Shown piece by piece: positions 17,251 through 25,423 of a stretch of DNA of 64,000 nucleotides (positions within the stretch are counted from its first letter, which is position 1; the number at the start of each line of letters is the position of its first letter). The position numbers and the translations under genes are program-made. Origin of the DNA: Marinifilaceae bacterium (GTDB taxonomy: Bacteria; Bacteroidota; Bacteroidia; Bacteroidales; Marinifilaceae); assembly GCA_016936255.1 (NCBI GenBank), contig JAFGYE010000023.1, positions 62,001 to 126,000 of the forward strand, in the 5' to 3' direction. Below the pieces are notes generated by a model. The model ran no database searches and had not been told where the DNA came from. It saw nothing but the letters and a program-made list of their open reading frames with translations.

Positions 17251-17332
17251 GCCCAGGTGGCGGAATTGGTAGACGCGCTGGTCTCAAACACCAGTGGGGC
17301 AACCCGTGCCGGTTCGATCCCGGCCCTGGGTA
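17251..17332 (+). tRNA. tRNA-Leu (anticodon CAA)
   Basis: The cloverleaf is complete. Acceptor GCCCAGG pairs with CCTGGGT. The D-arm region is GCGGAATTGGTAGACGC. Anticodon stem CTGGT/ACCAG encloses loop CTCAAAC, giving anticodon CAA. A long class II variable arm (TGGGGCAACCCG) precedes the T-arm with GGTTCGATCCC. The discriminator is A at 17332 and CCA is not encoded (ACA follows). The long variable arm plus CAA fixes leucine. A strong promoter lies upstream and a hairpin terminator downstream, so it is a single-gene transcription unit. Confidence 0.96.
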
Positions 17333-17339
17333 CAAAATG

Positions 17340-17370
17340 ATCCTTTCGATATTTTCGGAAGGATTTTTTT
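17340..17370 (+). terminator. intrinsic terminator after tRNA-Leu
   Basis: ATCCTT-t-CGA pairs with TCG-g-AAGGAT (17340-17363), followed by seven T (17364-17370), 8 nt after the tRNA 3' end. Confidence 0.8.
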
Positions 17371-17420
17371 ATGGCAAAAAATGGATCAATTTTATTTCTA
17401 CATCCAATTAAGCTATGGAT

Positions 17421-17471
17421 TAATATATTAGCTATTTATGCTTAAAATGTGTATTTTTAGCTAAAATATTA
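17421..17471. promoter_or_regulatory. operator-like inverted repeat upstream of hipBA
   Basis: Left arm TAATATATTAGCTA (17421-17434) and right arm TAGCTAAAATATTA (17458-17471) are inverted repeats matching at 13 of 14 positions, with centres about 37 nt apart. The right arm ends 5 nt before the hipB start codon. HipB-type antitoxins are dimeric HTH repressors that autoregulate through such dyads, so this is the likely operator. Binding itself is inferred. Confidence 0.65.
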
Positions 17472-17476
17472 ACTAT

Positions 17477-17755
17477 ATGTATTCACTCTCAACAACACCA
17501 TCAGACATTAGCAGAGCCTTGGCAGAACGCCATAAGCTTTTGCGCAAACATTTAAAACTTTCTCAGATTGAGATGGCTGAACGTTCAGGAGTGTCATTAG
17601 GAAGCCTGAAGCGTTTTGAAAACACTGGGAAAATTTCATTGGAATCACTTTTAAAATTGGCTCATCTAATGAATCGTCTTCAAGATTTTGAAAATGTGTT
17701 TCAAGCTCAGGAAGATCAATCAGGTATTGAGAATTTATTTACTTCAAAAGTTTAG
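17477..17755 (+). CDS. hipB: HipB-type XRE family antitoxin
   Basis: This 92-residue protein contains an XRE helix-turn-helix: LRKHLKLSQIEMAERSGVSLGSLKRFENTG (about residues 22-51), with the recognition helix around SLGSLKRFE. It starts MYSLSTTPSDISRALAERHK, typical of short HipB-like antitoxins. It would neutralise and co-repress with the HipA kinase encoded 3 bp downstream (stop TAG, then ACA, then the hipA ATG). The preceding 14-nt inverted repeat is the probable operator for autoregulation. Antitoxin function is inferred from order, size and the HipA partner. Confidence 0.88.
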   Translation: MYSLSTTPSDISRALAERHKLLRKHLKLSQIEMAERSGVSLGSLKRFENTGKISLESLLKLAHLMNRLQDFENVFQAQEDQSGIENLFTSKV

Positions 17756-17758
17756 ACA

Positions 17759-18997
17759 ATGGAAGAGACAAGAAACATATTGGTCTCTCTTCAGTTGGAA
17801 GGGAAAACTTATGAGGTGGGAGAGCTGGTTGTGAATAACAGACAGATTTATTTTCGATATCATCAGGAGTTTTTAAAGACAGGATTAAATATTTCACCTC
17901 TAAAACTTCCATTTACCGGAGAAATAAGCAATGCTGAAAAAGAACCATTTGAAGGGCTTTACGGAGTTTTTAATGATTCATTACCCGATGGTTGGGGCAG
18001 ATTGCTCTTAGATCGAAGTTTAAGTTCCAAGGAAATTGATATTTATGGATTAACACCTTTGGATCGATTGGCTTATGTGGGCAAGACCGGATTGGGAGCT
18101 TTGTGTTATCAGCCACAACAGGAAGGTAAACATGATTTTGATAAGCAATTGGAATTGGATACAATTGCTCAGGAGATGAAGCATGTTCTAAAAGGGGAGA
18201 GTACAGAGATGATAGAAGAGCTTTTCACTTTGGGAGGATCTTCAGGTGGAGCCCGTCCTAAAATTTTAGTAGGCTTCAATAAACAAAACAACGAACTGGT
18301 TCATGGATATGATCAAATGCAGGATGGTTTTGAAGAATGGTTGATTAAATTCCCATCATCTCAGGATAATCAGGAAATTGCCAAAATTGAATATGCTTAC
18401 TATAAAATGGCTCTGAAAGCAGGAATAGAAATGAGTGAATGTCAATTGTTTCATGGCAAAACAGATCAAACCTACTTTGGTACCAAGCGTTTCGACAGAA
18501 CAAAAACGGGTAGACTTCATGTGCATACTGCCAGTGGTTTAATGCACGATAATTTTAGAATGAGCACAATGGATTACGGTCATTTGATGGATTGTGCATT
18601 TCGACTCGAAAAGCATGTAAATGCCTATGAAAAAGTTCTTCGGCTTGCTGCATTTAATGTGTTTGCCCACAACCGGGATGATCACAGTAAAAACTTCTCC
18701 TTTTTAATGGATGGCAAAGGAAACTGGAAAATGGCACCTGCCTACGATCTTACATTCTCTACTTCGGCTTATGGCATACACAATACTATGGTGGCAGGAG
18801 AGAGCAGGAATCCCGGCGAAAAGCACTTGCTGAAATTGGCAGATCATTTTGGAATTAAGAAACCTGAATTAATAATTGAGCAGGTAAAAGAAGCTCTTTC
18901 GAAGTGGAAGTATATAGCTCAGGATTGTGGCATCTCAAAACCGGTAATTTCAGAAATTGAAAAGACTTTTAACAAGCTGAATACACTTGGGAATTAA
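17759..18997 (+). CDS. hipA: HipA family serine/threonine-kinase toxin
   Basis: This 412-residue protein has the full HipA layout. An N-terminal HipA_N/couple domain (~1-120) includes EGLYGVFNDSLPDGWGRLLLDR. The kinase core follows, with the nucleotide-binding loop GGSSGGARPK (159-168), catalytic D-x-H-x-K-N as Asp307-Asn312 in HNRDDHSKN, and metal-binding Asp330 in APAYDL. All key residues seem intact, so it is likely an active kinase. Known HipA toxins phosphorylate glutamyl-tRNA synthetase or other tRNA synthetases, halting translation; the target here is unknown. It is immediately downstream of hipB and probably co-transcribed. The pair sits beside a tRNA gene and an AT-rich run of orphan genes, a usual place for acquired DNA. 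Confidence 0.92.
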   Translation: MEETRNILVSLQLEGKTYEVGELVVNNRQIYFRYHQEFLKTGLNISPLKLPFTGEISNAEKEPFEGLYGVFNDSLPDGWGRLLLDRSLSSKEIDIYGLTPLDRLAYVGKTGLGALCYQPQQEGKHDFDKQLELDTIAQEMKHVLKGESTEMIEELFTLGGSSGGARPKILVGFNKQNNELVHGYDQMQDGFEEWLIKFPSSQDNQEIAKIEYAYYKMALKAGIEMSECQLFHGKTDQTYFGTKRFDRTKTGRLHVHTASGLMHDNFRMSTMDYGHLMDCAFRLEKHVNAYEKVLRLAAFNVFAHNRDDHSKNFSFLMDGKGNWKMAPAYDLTFSTSAYGIHNTMVAGESRNPGEKHLLKLADHFGIKKPELIIEQVKEALSKWKYIAQDCGISKPVISEIEKTFNKLNTLGN

Positions 18998-19149
18998 TTT
19001 ATTTTGAAAGAAAACTATTGCAATTGAAAATTATGAAGGTTTAGGTTGGAACAGTAGTTTAAATGTGTTTTTTCACCTTTTCAAAAGAATTATGTAGGTC
19101 TCTATTTCCAAAATTAAAGTGATAAGACTTCTCAGAAATATTTCACCTA

Positions 19150-19186
19150 TAAAACAAATCCTCGCAAGAAAAGCCAACGAGGATTT
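19150..19186. terminator. hairpin between convergent genes (possible bidirectional terminator)
   Basis: A perfect 9-bp stem AAATCCTCG (19156-19164) / CGAGGATTT (19178-19186) lies between hipA (plus) and the gene ending at 19275 (minus). The flanking T-run is weak on both strands (TTTGTTTTA leftward), so terminator strength is uncertain. Confidence 0.5.
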
Positions 19187-19274
19187 AGGGTATAGTCCCA
19201 AAAGAACCCAATCTAAAACTTTCAATTTACTTATTATTAGCGCCTTACTGGATTTACCTTAGGTAATTACACCC

Positions 19275-19505
19275 TTATTTGTCCCCCTTAAAAACAACAC
19301 TGGCATCTCTTAATCTTATGTCTGTTGTGATATATATATTTTTATCACTATTCATTCCAAAATTAAAGCCCTTGCTATTAGTGTAATGAATAAAATCTTT
19401 CACAAGTGAGTGCATGTATATATTTTCTCTTATGTCGTCTGGGGTATATTCATTTTCTCCATCAAATAAAATTATTCTTTCTAGTATTTCTTCAGTTAGT
19501 ATCAT
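19275..19505 (-). CDS. small hypothetical protein
   Basis: This 76-residue protein of unknown family starts MILTEEILERIILFDGENEY and ends DASVVFKGDK. It is acidic in the first half, with no signal peptide or membrane helix. The gene follows the 187-residue gene by 20 bp on the same strand and is probably co-transcribed with it. Composition is protein-like (charged, balanced), but start-codon context is weak (A-rich only), as is usual in this phylum. No motif allows a functional guess. Confidence 0.5.
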   Translation of the reverse strand: MILTEEILERIILFDGENEYTPDDIRENIYMHSLVKDFIHYTNSKGFNFGMNSDKNIYITTDIRLRDASVVFKGDK

Positions 19506-19525
19506 TTTTTAAATTTTTAGTCTGG

Positions 19526-20089
19526 TTATTTTTCAGAAATCAATGAATCCTGCACGTTGTCGTAAGTAAAAGAAGATTCTGAAATATTTTTGGGGTCTTG
19601 CTGAGGTTTATTTTTTGAATACTCAAGTATCTGTATTCGAGACTTTAGGTTATCGATCTCCTTTTGCATTGATTTATTGTATGTAGATACTGCTATAACT
19701 GCAACCATCAAAGACATAACTGGAATAATAATCTGAACCAATTCTTTCATTATTTCTTTGTTCTTATCCCAATTTGCTTTTTTATATTTTTCCGTTTGAA
19801 ATGATACTATTCCCTTTGTTGTAATAAAAACATTGTCCTTTAATCTTATTAGTCTATTTTGTCTAATTGTATTTACGTTAATACTTAAACATATCTCAGA
19901 ATTAAAATCTAATGCTTTTATTATTTGGAAAAATTCATTTTTATCAACTTTCAATTCATTCAGTAATGTTTCAATTAAAACTTTTGAATCTTCAGATACT
20001 ATTCCTCTACTAGCATTTTCGAATTGAAAATCATTATACAAATAATGTAAAATCTTATGCCTAATTATATTTCTTTTTTTCTCATTCAT
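19526..20089 (-). CDS. hypothetical membrane protein with N-terminal winged-helix-like region and coiled coil
   Basis: The protein is 187 residues. The first ~95 residues (RHKILHYLYNDFQF, DKNEFFQIIKALDF, RLIRLKDNVFITTKGI) have the helix-helix-strand-wing rhythm of a winged-helix fold and end with VFITTKGIVSF, as many 'wing' hairpins do. One transmembrane helix follows (IIIPVMSLMVAVIAVST, ~119-135), then a heptad-like segment (MQKEIDNLKSRIQILEYSK). The tail is polar. The topology resembles small membrane proteins of accessory loci. No family is recognised and the DNA is markedly AT-rich. It is the upstream partner of the 76-residue gene. Confidence 0.6.
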   Translation of the reverse strand: MNEKKRNIIRHKILHYLYNDFQFENASRGIVSEDSKVLIETLLNELKVDKNEFFQIIKALDFNSEICLSINVNTIRQNRLIRLKDNVFITTKGIVSFQTEKYKKANWDKNKEIMKELVQIIIPVMSLMVAVIAVSTYNKSMQKEIDNLKSRIQILEYSKNKPQQDPKNISESSFTYDNVQDSLISEK

Positions 20090-20274
20090 ATCCTTTCATT
20101 AAAATGAACTGTAATATCAGTCTGTCTACTAACCAAAATCAACTCGCCTAGATTCTTATATTTCTTCATTTTTACAGACAACAACCTAAATTAATTACTT
20201 TAAAGTTTTACTTTTTAGATAGTCTAACAGATTGATTATGGGATTTTATTCGATTTTCAATGCTGAAAGTTTCT

Positions 20275-20529
20275 CTATACTTCTTTTGAATCAAGCCATT
20301 CATCTTGGCTTGGGAAATATGGATTATGACCGAAATATGAACCAACAACTTCCTCTGTTGTGTAAATTGGAAACTCTTCAAATAAAGCATCTCGATATTG
20401 TTTGTCAATAACATATTCCCCAAATATTAAAATCTCTCTTGGAGGAACACAATTTAAAGCTTCTTCATTTGCAAAGTCATGTGCTTGTTTACCACATGTT
20501 AAGCATGTGTCTTTTCTTAATTCTGACAT
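20275..20529 (-). CDS. small hypothetical protein with a CxxC pair
   Basis: This 84-residue acidic protein starts MSELRKDTCLTCGKQAHDF. The CLTCGKQAH segment, with Cys27 further on, could bind a metal, but only one clear CxxC is present. The middle part (FGEYVIDKQYRDALFEEFPIYTTEEVVGSYFG) looks like an ordinary small globular domain. It lies about 185 bp upstream of the 187-residue gene on the same strand, in AT-rich DNA. A longer reading in another frame (20208-20423) has unnatural composition and is rejected. Function unknown. Confidence 0.5.
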   Translation of the reverse strand: MSELRKDTCLTCGKQAHDFANEEALNCVPPREILIFGEYVIDKQYRDALFEEFPIYTTEEVVGSYFGHNPYFPSQDEWLDSKEV

Positions 20530-20852
20530 AATTATACAAGTTTATATATTAATCTTAAAATAATCCTCTCTAATTCTAACTTGAAACGGAAAAACAAATC
20601 TATTAACACAACCGTTTAATAATCAGTGCTTTCGCAATGCGAAGTAATGCAATATAAATGAGCAAAACAAATCACAAAAACCAATAAGCTACTAACTATA
20701 AAAAATTTAGTTAATGTGTTTGGTTTAAGTTATTGATTAATAATAGTTTGTGTGTTTTAAAAAAAAAATGGAAAAATATTTTGGGAAATTGATCTTAATA
20801 GACTTGTTTCAAAGGAGTTACACTTAGCGATATTGGAGATTTAAGGGGTATT
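20530..20852. other. intergenic, no gene seen
   Basis: Very AT-rich DNA with scattered stop codons in all frames. Poly-A (20758-20768) is the only marked feature. No hairpin with a T-run was found. Confidence 0.45.
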
Positions 20853-20925
20853 TATCCCGATCTTATCTAGTTCCTATCCCGATCACTTATCCCGCTTCTA
20901 TCCCGATCGTTTATCCTGCTTAAAC
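20853..20925. repeat. short-period repeat of TATCCCG words
   Basis: TATCCCG or close variants begin at 20853, 20864, 20875, 20888, 20899 and 20912 (spacings 11, 11, 13, 11, 13), often followed by ATC. The patch stands out as C-rich on the plus strand within AT-rich DNA. It has no coding frame. Confidence 0.65.
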
Positions 20926-21122
20926 GATCTTTTTGATAGCAAAACAGATCAATTTGATTGAAATTTCTGGTTCGCTTGGAAAATAAACCAACGCAGTAAA
21001 TTAAATGGAATGATGAAGCTAATGCTGATATTGCGACTACTCGGGTTGATCTTTTTAATCAATGTCATTGGTCACATTTTGTAAAAGTTAGTATTTCGTG
21101 ATGATTCAGAATTTTGTTTTTT

Positions 21123-21370
21123 GCTTTACCCATTTAGTTTTTTCGAAATATCATTTTTTGCTTTACCTATTTAGGCATTGAGCAAAAAATCAATTTTTCA
21201 GGCTTTACCTATTTAGGCATTGATCCAAAAAACAATTTTTCAGGCTTTACCCATTTAGGCATTGACCCAAAAATCAATTTTTCAAGCTTTACCTGTTTAG
21301 GTATAGGGCAAAAAATCATTTTTTCAGGCTTTACCTATTTAAGCATGAGCAAAAAACCATTTTTAGGCTA
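21123..21370. repeat. 42-nt tandem repeat array
   Basis: The word GCTTTACC begins at 21160, 21202, 21244, 21286 and 21328, exactly 42 nt apart. A decayed copy sits at 21123 and a truncated end at 21367 (39 nt). Each unit runs ggctttacctatttaggcat then tga, an A-run, caatttttca. Because 42 is divisible by 3, one plus-strand frame stays open from 21138 to 21418 and would read G-F-T-Y-L-G-I-D-P-K-x-N-F-S repeatedly, but it has no start codon outside the last unit. It lies just past the stop of the MFS gene. Confidence 0.85.
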
Positions 21371-21407
21371 TTGCAGTTTCTATTTTAGAATTGAACCGTT
21401 GTTGTGT

Positions 21408-23009
21408 TTACATTGGGATTAGTTTGGCTCCAATTTTTTTAATGTGATACTGAAAATGAGGAATTAAAGCGATTCCCATGATGATAAGCAGGATGAAGGC
21501 ACTCATGTATAAATAATAATCTCTGACAAATAAGAGATTGTTTTGATTTGCGACTGCTTTTCCCAAAAGTTTAATGGCACCGGCATTGCTCTGAGGGATA
21601 CTTGCTCCGCCATTGAGTAATGCTTGTTTGTACTGACCGATGCGTTGCACTGCATACGGATTGAGCGAAGTAATTTCGTGGGCTGCACTTTGGTAATGAA
21701 TTTTTTGAAAGTGCAGCCCCATATAGGAAGTTAAGGCCATGCTGGCGGTAAAAGTAACGGCGCGAAAAGCTACTCCCGTAACCGAAGCTGAGAAAGCTAT
21801 TTCGGCAGGAACTGAAGTCACATAGAAAATCACAATAGAGATGATCAGAGTTCCATTCCCAAATCCTTGTAAAAACAGGGGAATGAGTAAATCTGAGATT
21901 TCAGCCTGATTGCTTAAAATGCAAAGAATATAAACATGATAAGCCAACAGCGCGCCAAAACCAGTCATCCAGATCAGCCGTATTTTTCGTCCGGCTAAAA
22001 TAAACCGGGCAGATATAAGCGATCCTGAGGCAATACCTGCAGCATTAATCAGCATGATATAGCCCTTGTGATACATATCTAAATGAACACTGTTGGAAAA
22101 GAATCCATTGAGCAAATTCATGTCGCCTTTGCTAAAGTAAAACAGCACCAACAGCAACATGCCTATTCGAAAATTTCGCGACTTGTAAATCTTTAAATCG
22201 ATATAGGGTTCTTCGAGTTTAAATTGCCGGAGGAAAAACAAGCACATAAAAAATACCAGAACAATTGTGCAAACCGTAATCCGCATGCTGTTAAACCAAT
22301 GGTAATATTGCCCATACAATAAAATATAGGCTGCCAATAACAGGGATGATGCATAAAGAACAAAGCTCTCCCAGCGAATTAATTTTAAGGGGATTTTTCC
22401 ATCGCGCCTTAAATCTGTGCCTTTTTTAAGAATGCAGCAAAGCAATATAATTCCGGGTAAGGCACTATAAATTTTAAATAGAAAAATGCTGTTAAAGTCG
22501 TATTTGGTAAATATGAATGCGTCTAATAATTGGGCAAGAGGAGCACTGGAAAATAAGGCCGCATACATGGTTGCATAGCCTAAAATCCGGCTGCGTTGTG
22601 CCTGAAATTGCTTAAAAACCAGCGAGAATATCATGCCAATAAAGCCCAGCGAAAGCATGCCGCCGGCAAATCGGAGCACCAATAGCAAAGCAAAGCTATG
22701 ACTGTTGTATAGAATAAGGTTTATTGCTGCGTAGATAATGCTGCATCCTATTAAATAGGGTTTGGACGAAAAGTAGTTGAAAAATTTGGCCTCGAGAGGA
22801 AACGAAGCGGCAATGGCAAGGTAGTAAACTACCGTGGAATATTTAACATCGATAATGTCAACACCGTAGTAACTTGCTGCGCTGGATGCTCCGCTCAGAT
22901 AGATTCCCAATACCAAGGCAATGGGCATCAGGCTTATAAAAATGGTAAACAATACCAACCAGTAAGGTATCCGGCTTTTAAAAATGAGTTTGTTATTTTC
23001 GTTTGGCAT
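21408..23009 (-). CDS. MFS drug-efflux permease, DHA2/EmrB type
   Basis: This 533-residue inner-membrane permease has about 14 hydrophobic segments, the count expected for the DHA2 branch of the major facilitator superfamily. GFIGMIFSLVFKQFQAQRSRILGY (about residues 121-144) occupies the loop/motif region. It is the last gene of a three-gene operon, 4 bp after the membrane-fusion gene, which is the EmrA-EmrB arrangement. With the TolC-like protein it should form a tripartite pump exporting toxic organic compounds across both membranes. The substrate is unknown. A 42-nt repeat array begins about 40 bp after its stop codon. Confidence 0.87.
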   Translation of the reverse strand: MPNENNKLIFKSRIPYWLVLFTIFISLMPIALVLGIYLSGASSAASYYGVDIIDVKYSTVVYYLAIAASFPLEAKFFNYFSSKPYLIGCSIIYAAINLILYNSHSFALLLVLRFAGGMLSLGFIGMIFSLVFKQFQAQRSRILGYATMYAALFSSAPLAQLLDAFIFTKYDFNSIFLFKIYSALPGIILLCCILKKGTDLRRDGKIPLKLIRWESFVLYASSLLLAAYILLYGQYYHWFNSMRITVCTIVLVFFMCLFFLRQFKLEEPYIDLKIYKSRNFRIGMLLLVLFYFSKGDMNLLNGFFSNSVHLDMYHKGYIMLINAAGIASGSLISARFILAGRKIRLIWMTGFGALLAYHVYILCILSNQAEISDLLIPLFLQGFGNGTLIISIVIFYVTSVPAEIAFSASVTGVAFRAVTFTASMALTSYMGLHFQKIHYQSAAHEITSLNPYAVQRIGQYKQALLNGGASIPQSNAGAIKLLGKAVANQNNLLFVRDYYLYMSAFILLIIMGIALIPHFQYHIKKIGAKLIPM

Positions 23010-23012
23010 AGC

Positions 23013-24074
23013 CTATTTCTTGGGTATTGATACTTCAGCATTCATGCCGGCACGTAGTTTTTCCAGCAAAGCATCATTATCGGTGAACTGAATGCGCACA
23101 GGGAACCGCTGCGTAATTTTTACGAAATTTCCGGTTGCGTTATCGGTCGGAAGCAATGAAAACTGCGATCCGGTGGCAGGAGAGAACGATTCTATTTTTC
23201 CATGAAACGATTTGTTCGGAAAAGCATCTATCGTAATTTTGGCTTCCTGTCCCTCTTTCATTTTCGCGATTTGTGTTTCTTCAAAATTGGCCACAATCCA
23301 TTTGCCTTGTTTTTTATCCACCATAAAACCAATGGTTTGTCCTTTCTGAATGTATTGTCCTTGCTGAAGGCTTTTGTTTCCCATGGTTCCATCAGAAGGT
23401 GCGGTAATTACGGCATATTTAATCTCTAGATTAATGCGTTCCAGAGCTGCTTTTTTCTGTTCGATATTGGCTTTAGCTACCGCAACTTCAGCGGTAACAT
23501 CCTGAGTTTTGTCTTGCGATACGCTAAAGGAGTTTTGAATGGCCTGGTAATTCGATTCGGCCACTTCCAATTTTGTTTTTACATTCTCAAATTGCTGTTG
23601 GGTAACAGCTTCGCCTTCCAGTAGTTTCTGATAACGTGCAAACTCTTGCTGCTGCTGCCACAGTTGGGCTTTAGCAGCACTAATTTTTGCATGACTGATA
23701 CTGGAACTGCCTGATGAGGTCTTCACATTGCTTTGCAGTACTTTTAAACGAGCTTTGGCAGTTGTTAGGGCAGCCTTGGCTTCGAGCAGCTTTACATTGG
23801 CTTCTTCAATATCCAGAACAAGCAAGGTATCTCCTTTCTGGATTTTTTGATGATCATTAAATCTGATTTCCTGCACGTAACCGGAGGCACGGCTCAAAAT
23901 AGGATTGATATACTCTTTTACCTGTGCATCGTTGGTTTCTTCGTATTTCCAAAAATTCACCATTAAAAGCAGTCCCCAAACGAGTAAGGCGGCTAAAATG
24001 CTTACTGCTGCTCCGTAGGTTATTTTTACAGCTGCACGGTCTATTTTTTCGTACTTCTTTAATTTATCGCTCAT
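23013..24074 (-). CDS. HlyD/EmrA family membrane fusion protein
   Basis: The protein is 353 residues. One N-terminal transmembrane helix (AVSILAALLVWGLLLMV, ~24-40) is followed by YEETNDAQVKEYINPILSRASGYV, the standard first half of the biotinyl-lipoyl-like domain. A long alpha-helical hairpin rich in Ala, Gln and Lys comes next (~80-200), then the second lipoyl half (ITAPSDGTMGNKSLQQGQYI) and the beta-barrel (ANFEETQIAKMKEGQEAKITIDAFP). It bridges the DHA2 permease and the TolC-type channel. The start codon overlaps the TolC gene's stop by one base, so the genes are translationally coupled. Confidence 0.9.
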   Translation of the reverse strand: MSDKLKKYEKIDRAAVKITYGAAVSILAALLVWGLLLMVNFWKYEETNDAQVKEYINPILSRASGYVQEIRFNDHQKIQKGDTLLVLDIEEANVKLLEAKAALTTAKARLKVLQSNVKTSSGSSSISHAKISAAKAQLWQQQQEFARYQKLLEGEAVTQQQFENVKTKLEVAESNYQAIQNSFSVSQDKTQDVTAEVAVAKANIEQKKAALERINLEIKYAVITAPSDGTMGNKSLQQGQYIQKGQTIGFMVDKKQGKWIVANFEETQIAKMKEGQEAKITIDAFPNKSFHGKIESFSPATGSQFSLLPTDNATGNFVKITQRFPVRIQFTDNDALLEKLRAGMNAEVSIPKK

Positions 24075-25423
24075 TATAGTTGCCCCGTTATTTTAAGTAA
24101 TTGATAGTAATGTAATTTGGCCGAAACCTGACTGTTCACCAATTCAAATTTGGCTTGCAGCAACTGGGTATCCGCAGTCAGTAAATCGGTGAGCAGAGCC
24201 AATTGGTTGAAATAGGTTTGATTTACAATTCTGTAATTTTCTTCGGCCTGTTGAATGTTCATTTTTGCGGTTTCTATTTCCTTTAAATTTTCGTGAAACC
24301 TTTTGTAGGCTGTTCTTACATCTATGCGAAGCTGATCTTCGGTCTGTTTCTGCGCCAGCTCTTGTTTTCTTATCGATATAGAAGCTGCCCTTTCTTTGTG
24401 TTTGTCATGATACAAAGCCGAGATGTTGTACGAAACTTTGATTCCTGCAACGCCCATTAAATAGGGCGAATTTGAGTAAGGATATAATTTAATTTGTGGG
24501 TACGAATAGGTGTATTCTCCAAAAAAACCGATTTTAGGAAGCTTTTCAGCTTTTACATCTTTTTCGTAAAGCTGCATCATTGTAATTTGAGCCCGGGCAA
24601 TTTTTTCAAGTGGAGATAACTGTATTGCCTGCCCTAAGTAATCCTGATACAGCAGTTCGGTCTTAATATATTCAGAACCAATTGCAATACTGTCGGTGGG
24701 TTCAATGGCTTGATCATCGTCAAAGCCAATTAGAATATTCAATTGCTGCGTAGATAGTTCCAGATTGTTTTCTATTTTAAGAAGGTTCGTTTTTTGCCGG
24801 GAAAGCTGCAGTTGAGACCTTAATAAATCGCTTTTTAAAACCACTCCGTTCTGGTATAATTTTTCAATCTGATTCAGCCGTTTTTTATTTTTGTAAATAT
24901 TTCGTTCAATCAGATTTTTAAAGGCCAGCGAAGCTTGTATCCCCAAATAGTCTTGAGCCATTTTGTAGTGGATATCCGAAAAGCCTGCTTCTTCCAGGTA
25001 ATGCAGTAAAGCCTGCTTGGTTTCTGCCTGCTTCACCCGAATTTTAGTTTTATGCCCATTGTACAAATTAAAATAAGCTTCAATCCCAGCATCATAAACA
25101 CTATGGTCTTCCAGTGGAATGTATTCAGGGCTTTTTAAAATTCCATTTTCAAAAATGGGAATGTTGGCGAGTTTGCCGTAGCTCGCATCTGCACCGAATT
25201 CAGGCAGCCATTTGTTCTTTGCATCCAGAATTTTTTCTTCGCTTATTTTTGTGTCAATTTTTCTTAACTGTAATTCTTTACTAAAGGTATTTGCTCTTTG
25301 CCAAGCTTCCTGCAAACTTATCGATACACTCTCCTGAGCATTAGTTATGCAGTGGCAGCTTAGTAGTATGAGGATGAATGCAATTGTATTTTTTGATTTA
25401 CGATTCATTTTCAAAAATTTCAT
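24074..25423 (-). CDS. TolC family outer-membrane efflux protein
   Basis: This 449-residue protein has a signal sequence ending near ITNAQ (about residue 29), followed by SISLQEAWQRANTFSKELQLR, the usual N-terminus of the outer membrane efflux protein domain. Two long helical repeats follow with the paired pattern seen in TolC (YLGIQASLAFKNLIERNIYKNKKRLNQIEKLYQNGVVLKSDLL, and a later equivalent near residues 355-430). An alternative start at Met6 (MNRKSKN) gives an equally good signal peptide. It is the first gene of the tripartite pump operon, divergent from the AraC regulator with an 80-bp shared region. Confidence 0.9.
   Translation of the reverse strand: MKFLKMNRKSKNTIAFILILLSCHCITNAQESVSISLQEAWQRANTFSKELQLRKIDTKISEEKILDAKNKWLPEFGADASYGKLANIPIFENGILKSPEYIPLEDHSVYDAGIEAYFNLYNGHKTKIRVKQAETKQALLHYLEEAGFSDIHYKMAQDYLGIQASLAFKNLIERNIYKNKKRLNQIEKLYQNGVVLKSDLLRSQLQLSRQKTNLLKIENNLELSTQQLNILIGFDDDQAIEPTDSIAIGSEYIKTELLYQDYLGQAIQLSPLEKIARAQITMMQLYEKDVKAEKLPKIGFFGEYTYSYPQIKLYPYSNSPYLMGVAGIKVSYNISALYHDKHKERAASISIRKQELAQKQTEDQLRIDVRTAYKRFHENLKEIETAKMNIQQAEENYRIVNQTYFNQLALLTDLLTADTQLLQAKFELVNSQVSAKLHYYQLLKITGQL

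Noticed and set aside
17229-17411. 60-codon plus-strand frame covering the tRNA-Leu gene
   Set aside because: It reads through the tRNA and its terminator, starts inside the promoter spacer and has no protein-like composition.
20208-20423. 71-codon minus-strand frame overlapping the CxxC protein gene
   Set aside because: The alternative frame (20275-20529) has better composition and a plausible start; this one is a shadow.
21123-21370. CRISPR array
   Set aside because: The 42-nt unit is repeated along its whole length, so there is no repeat/spacer alternation.
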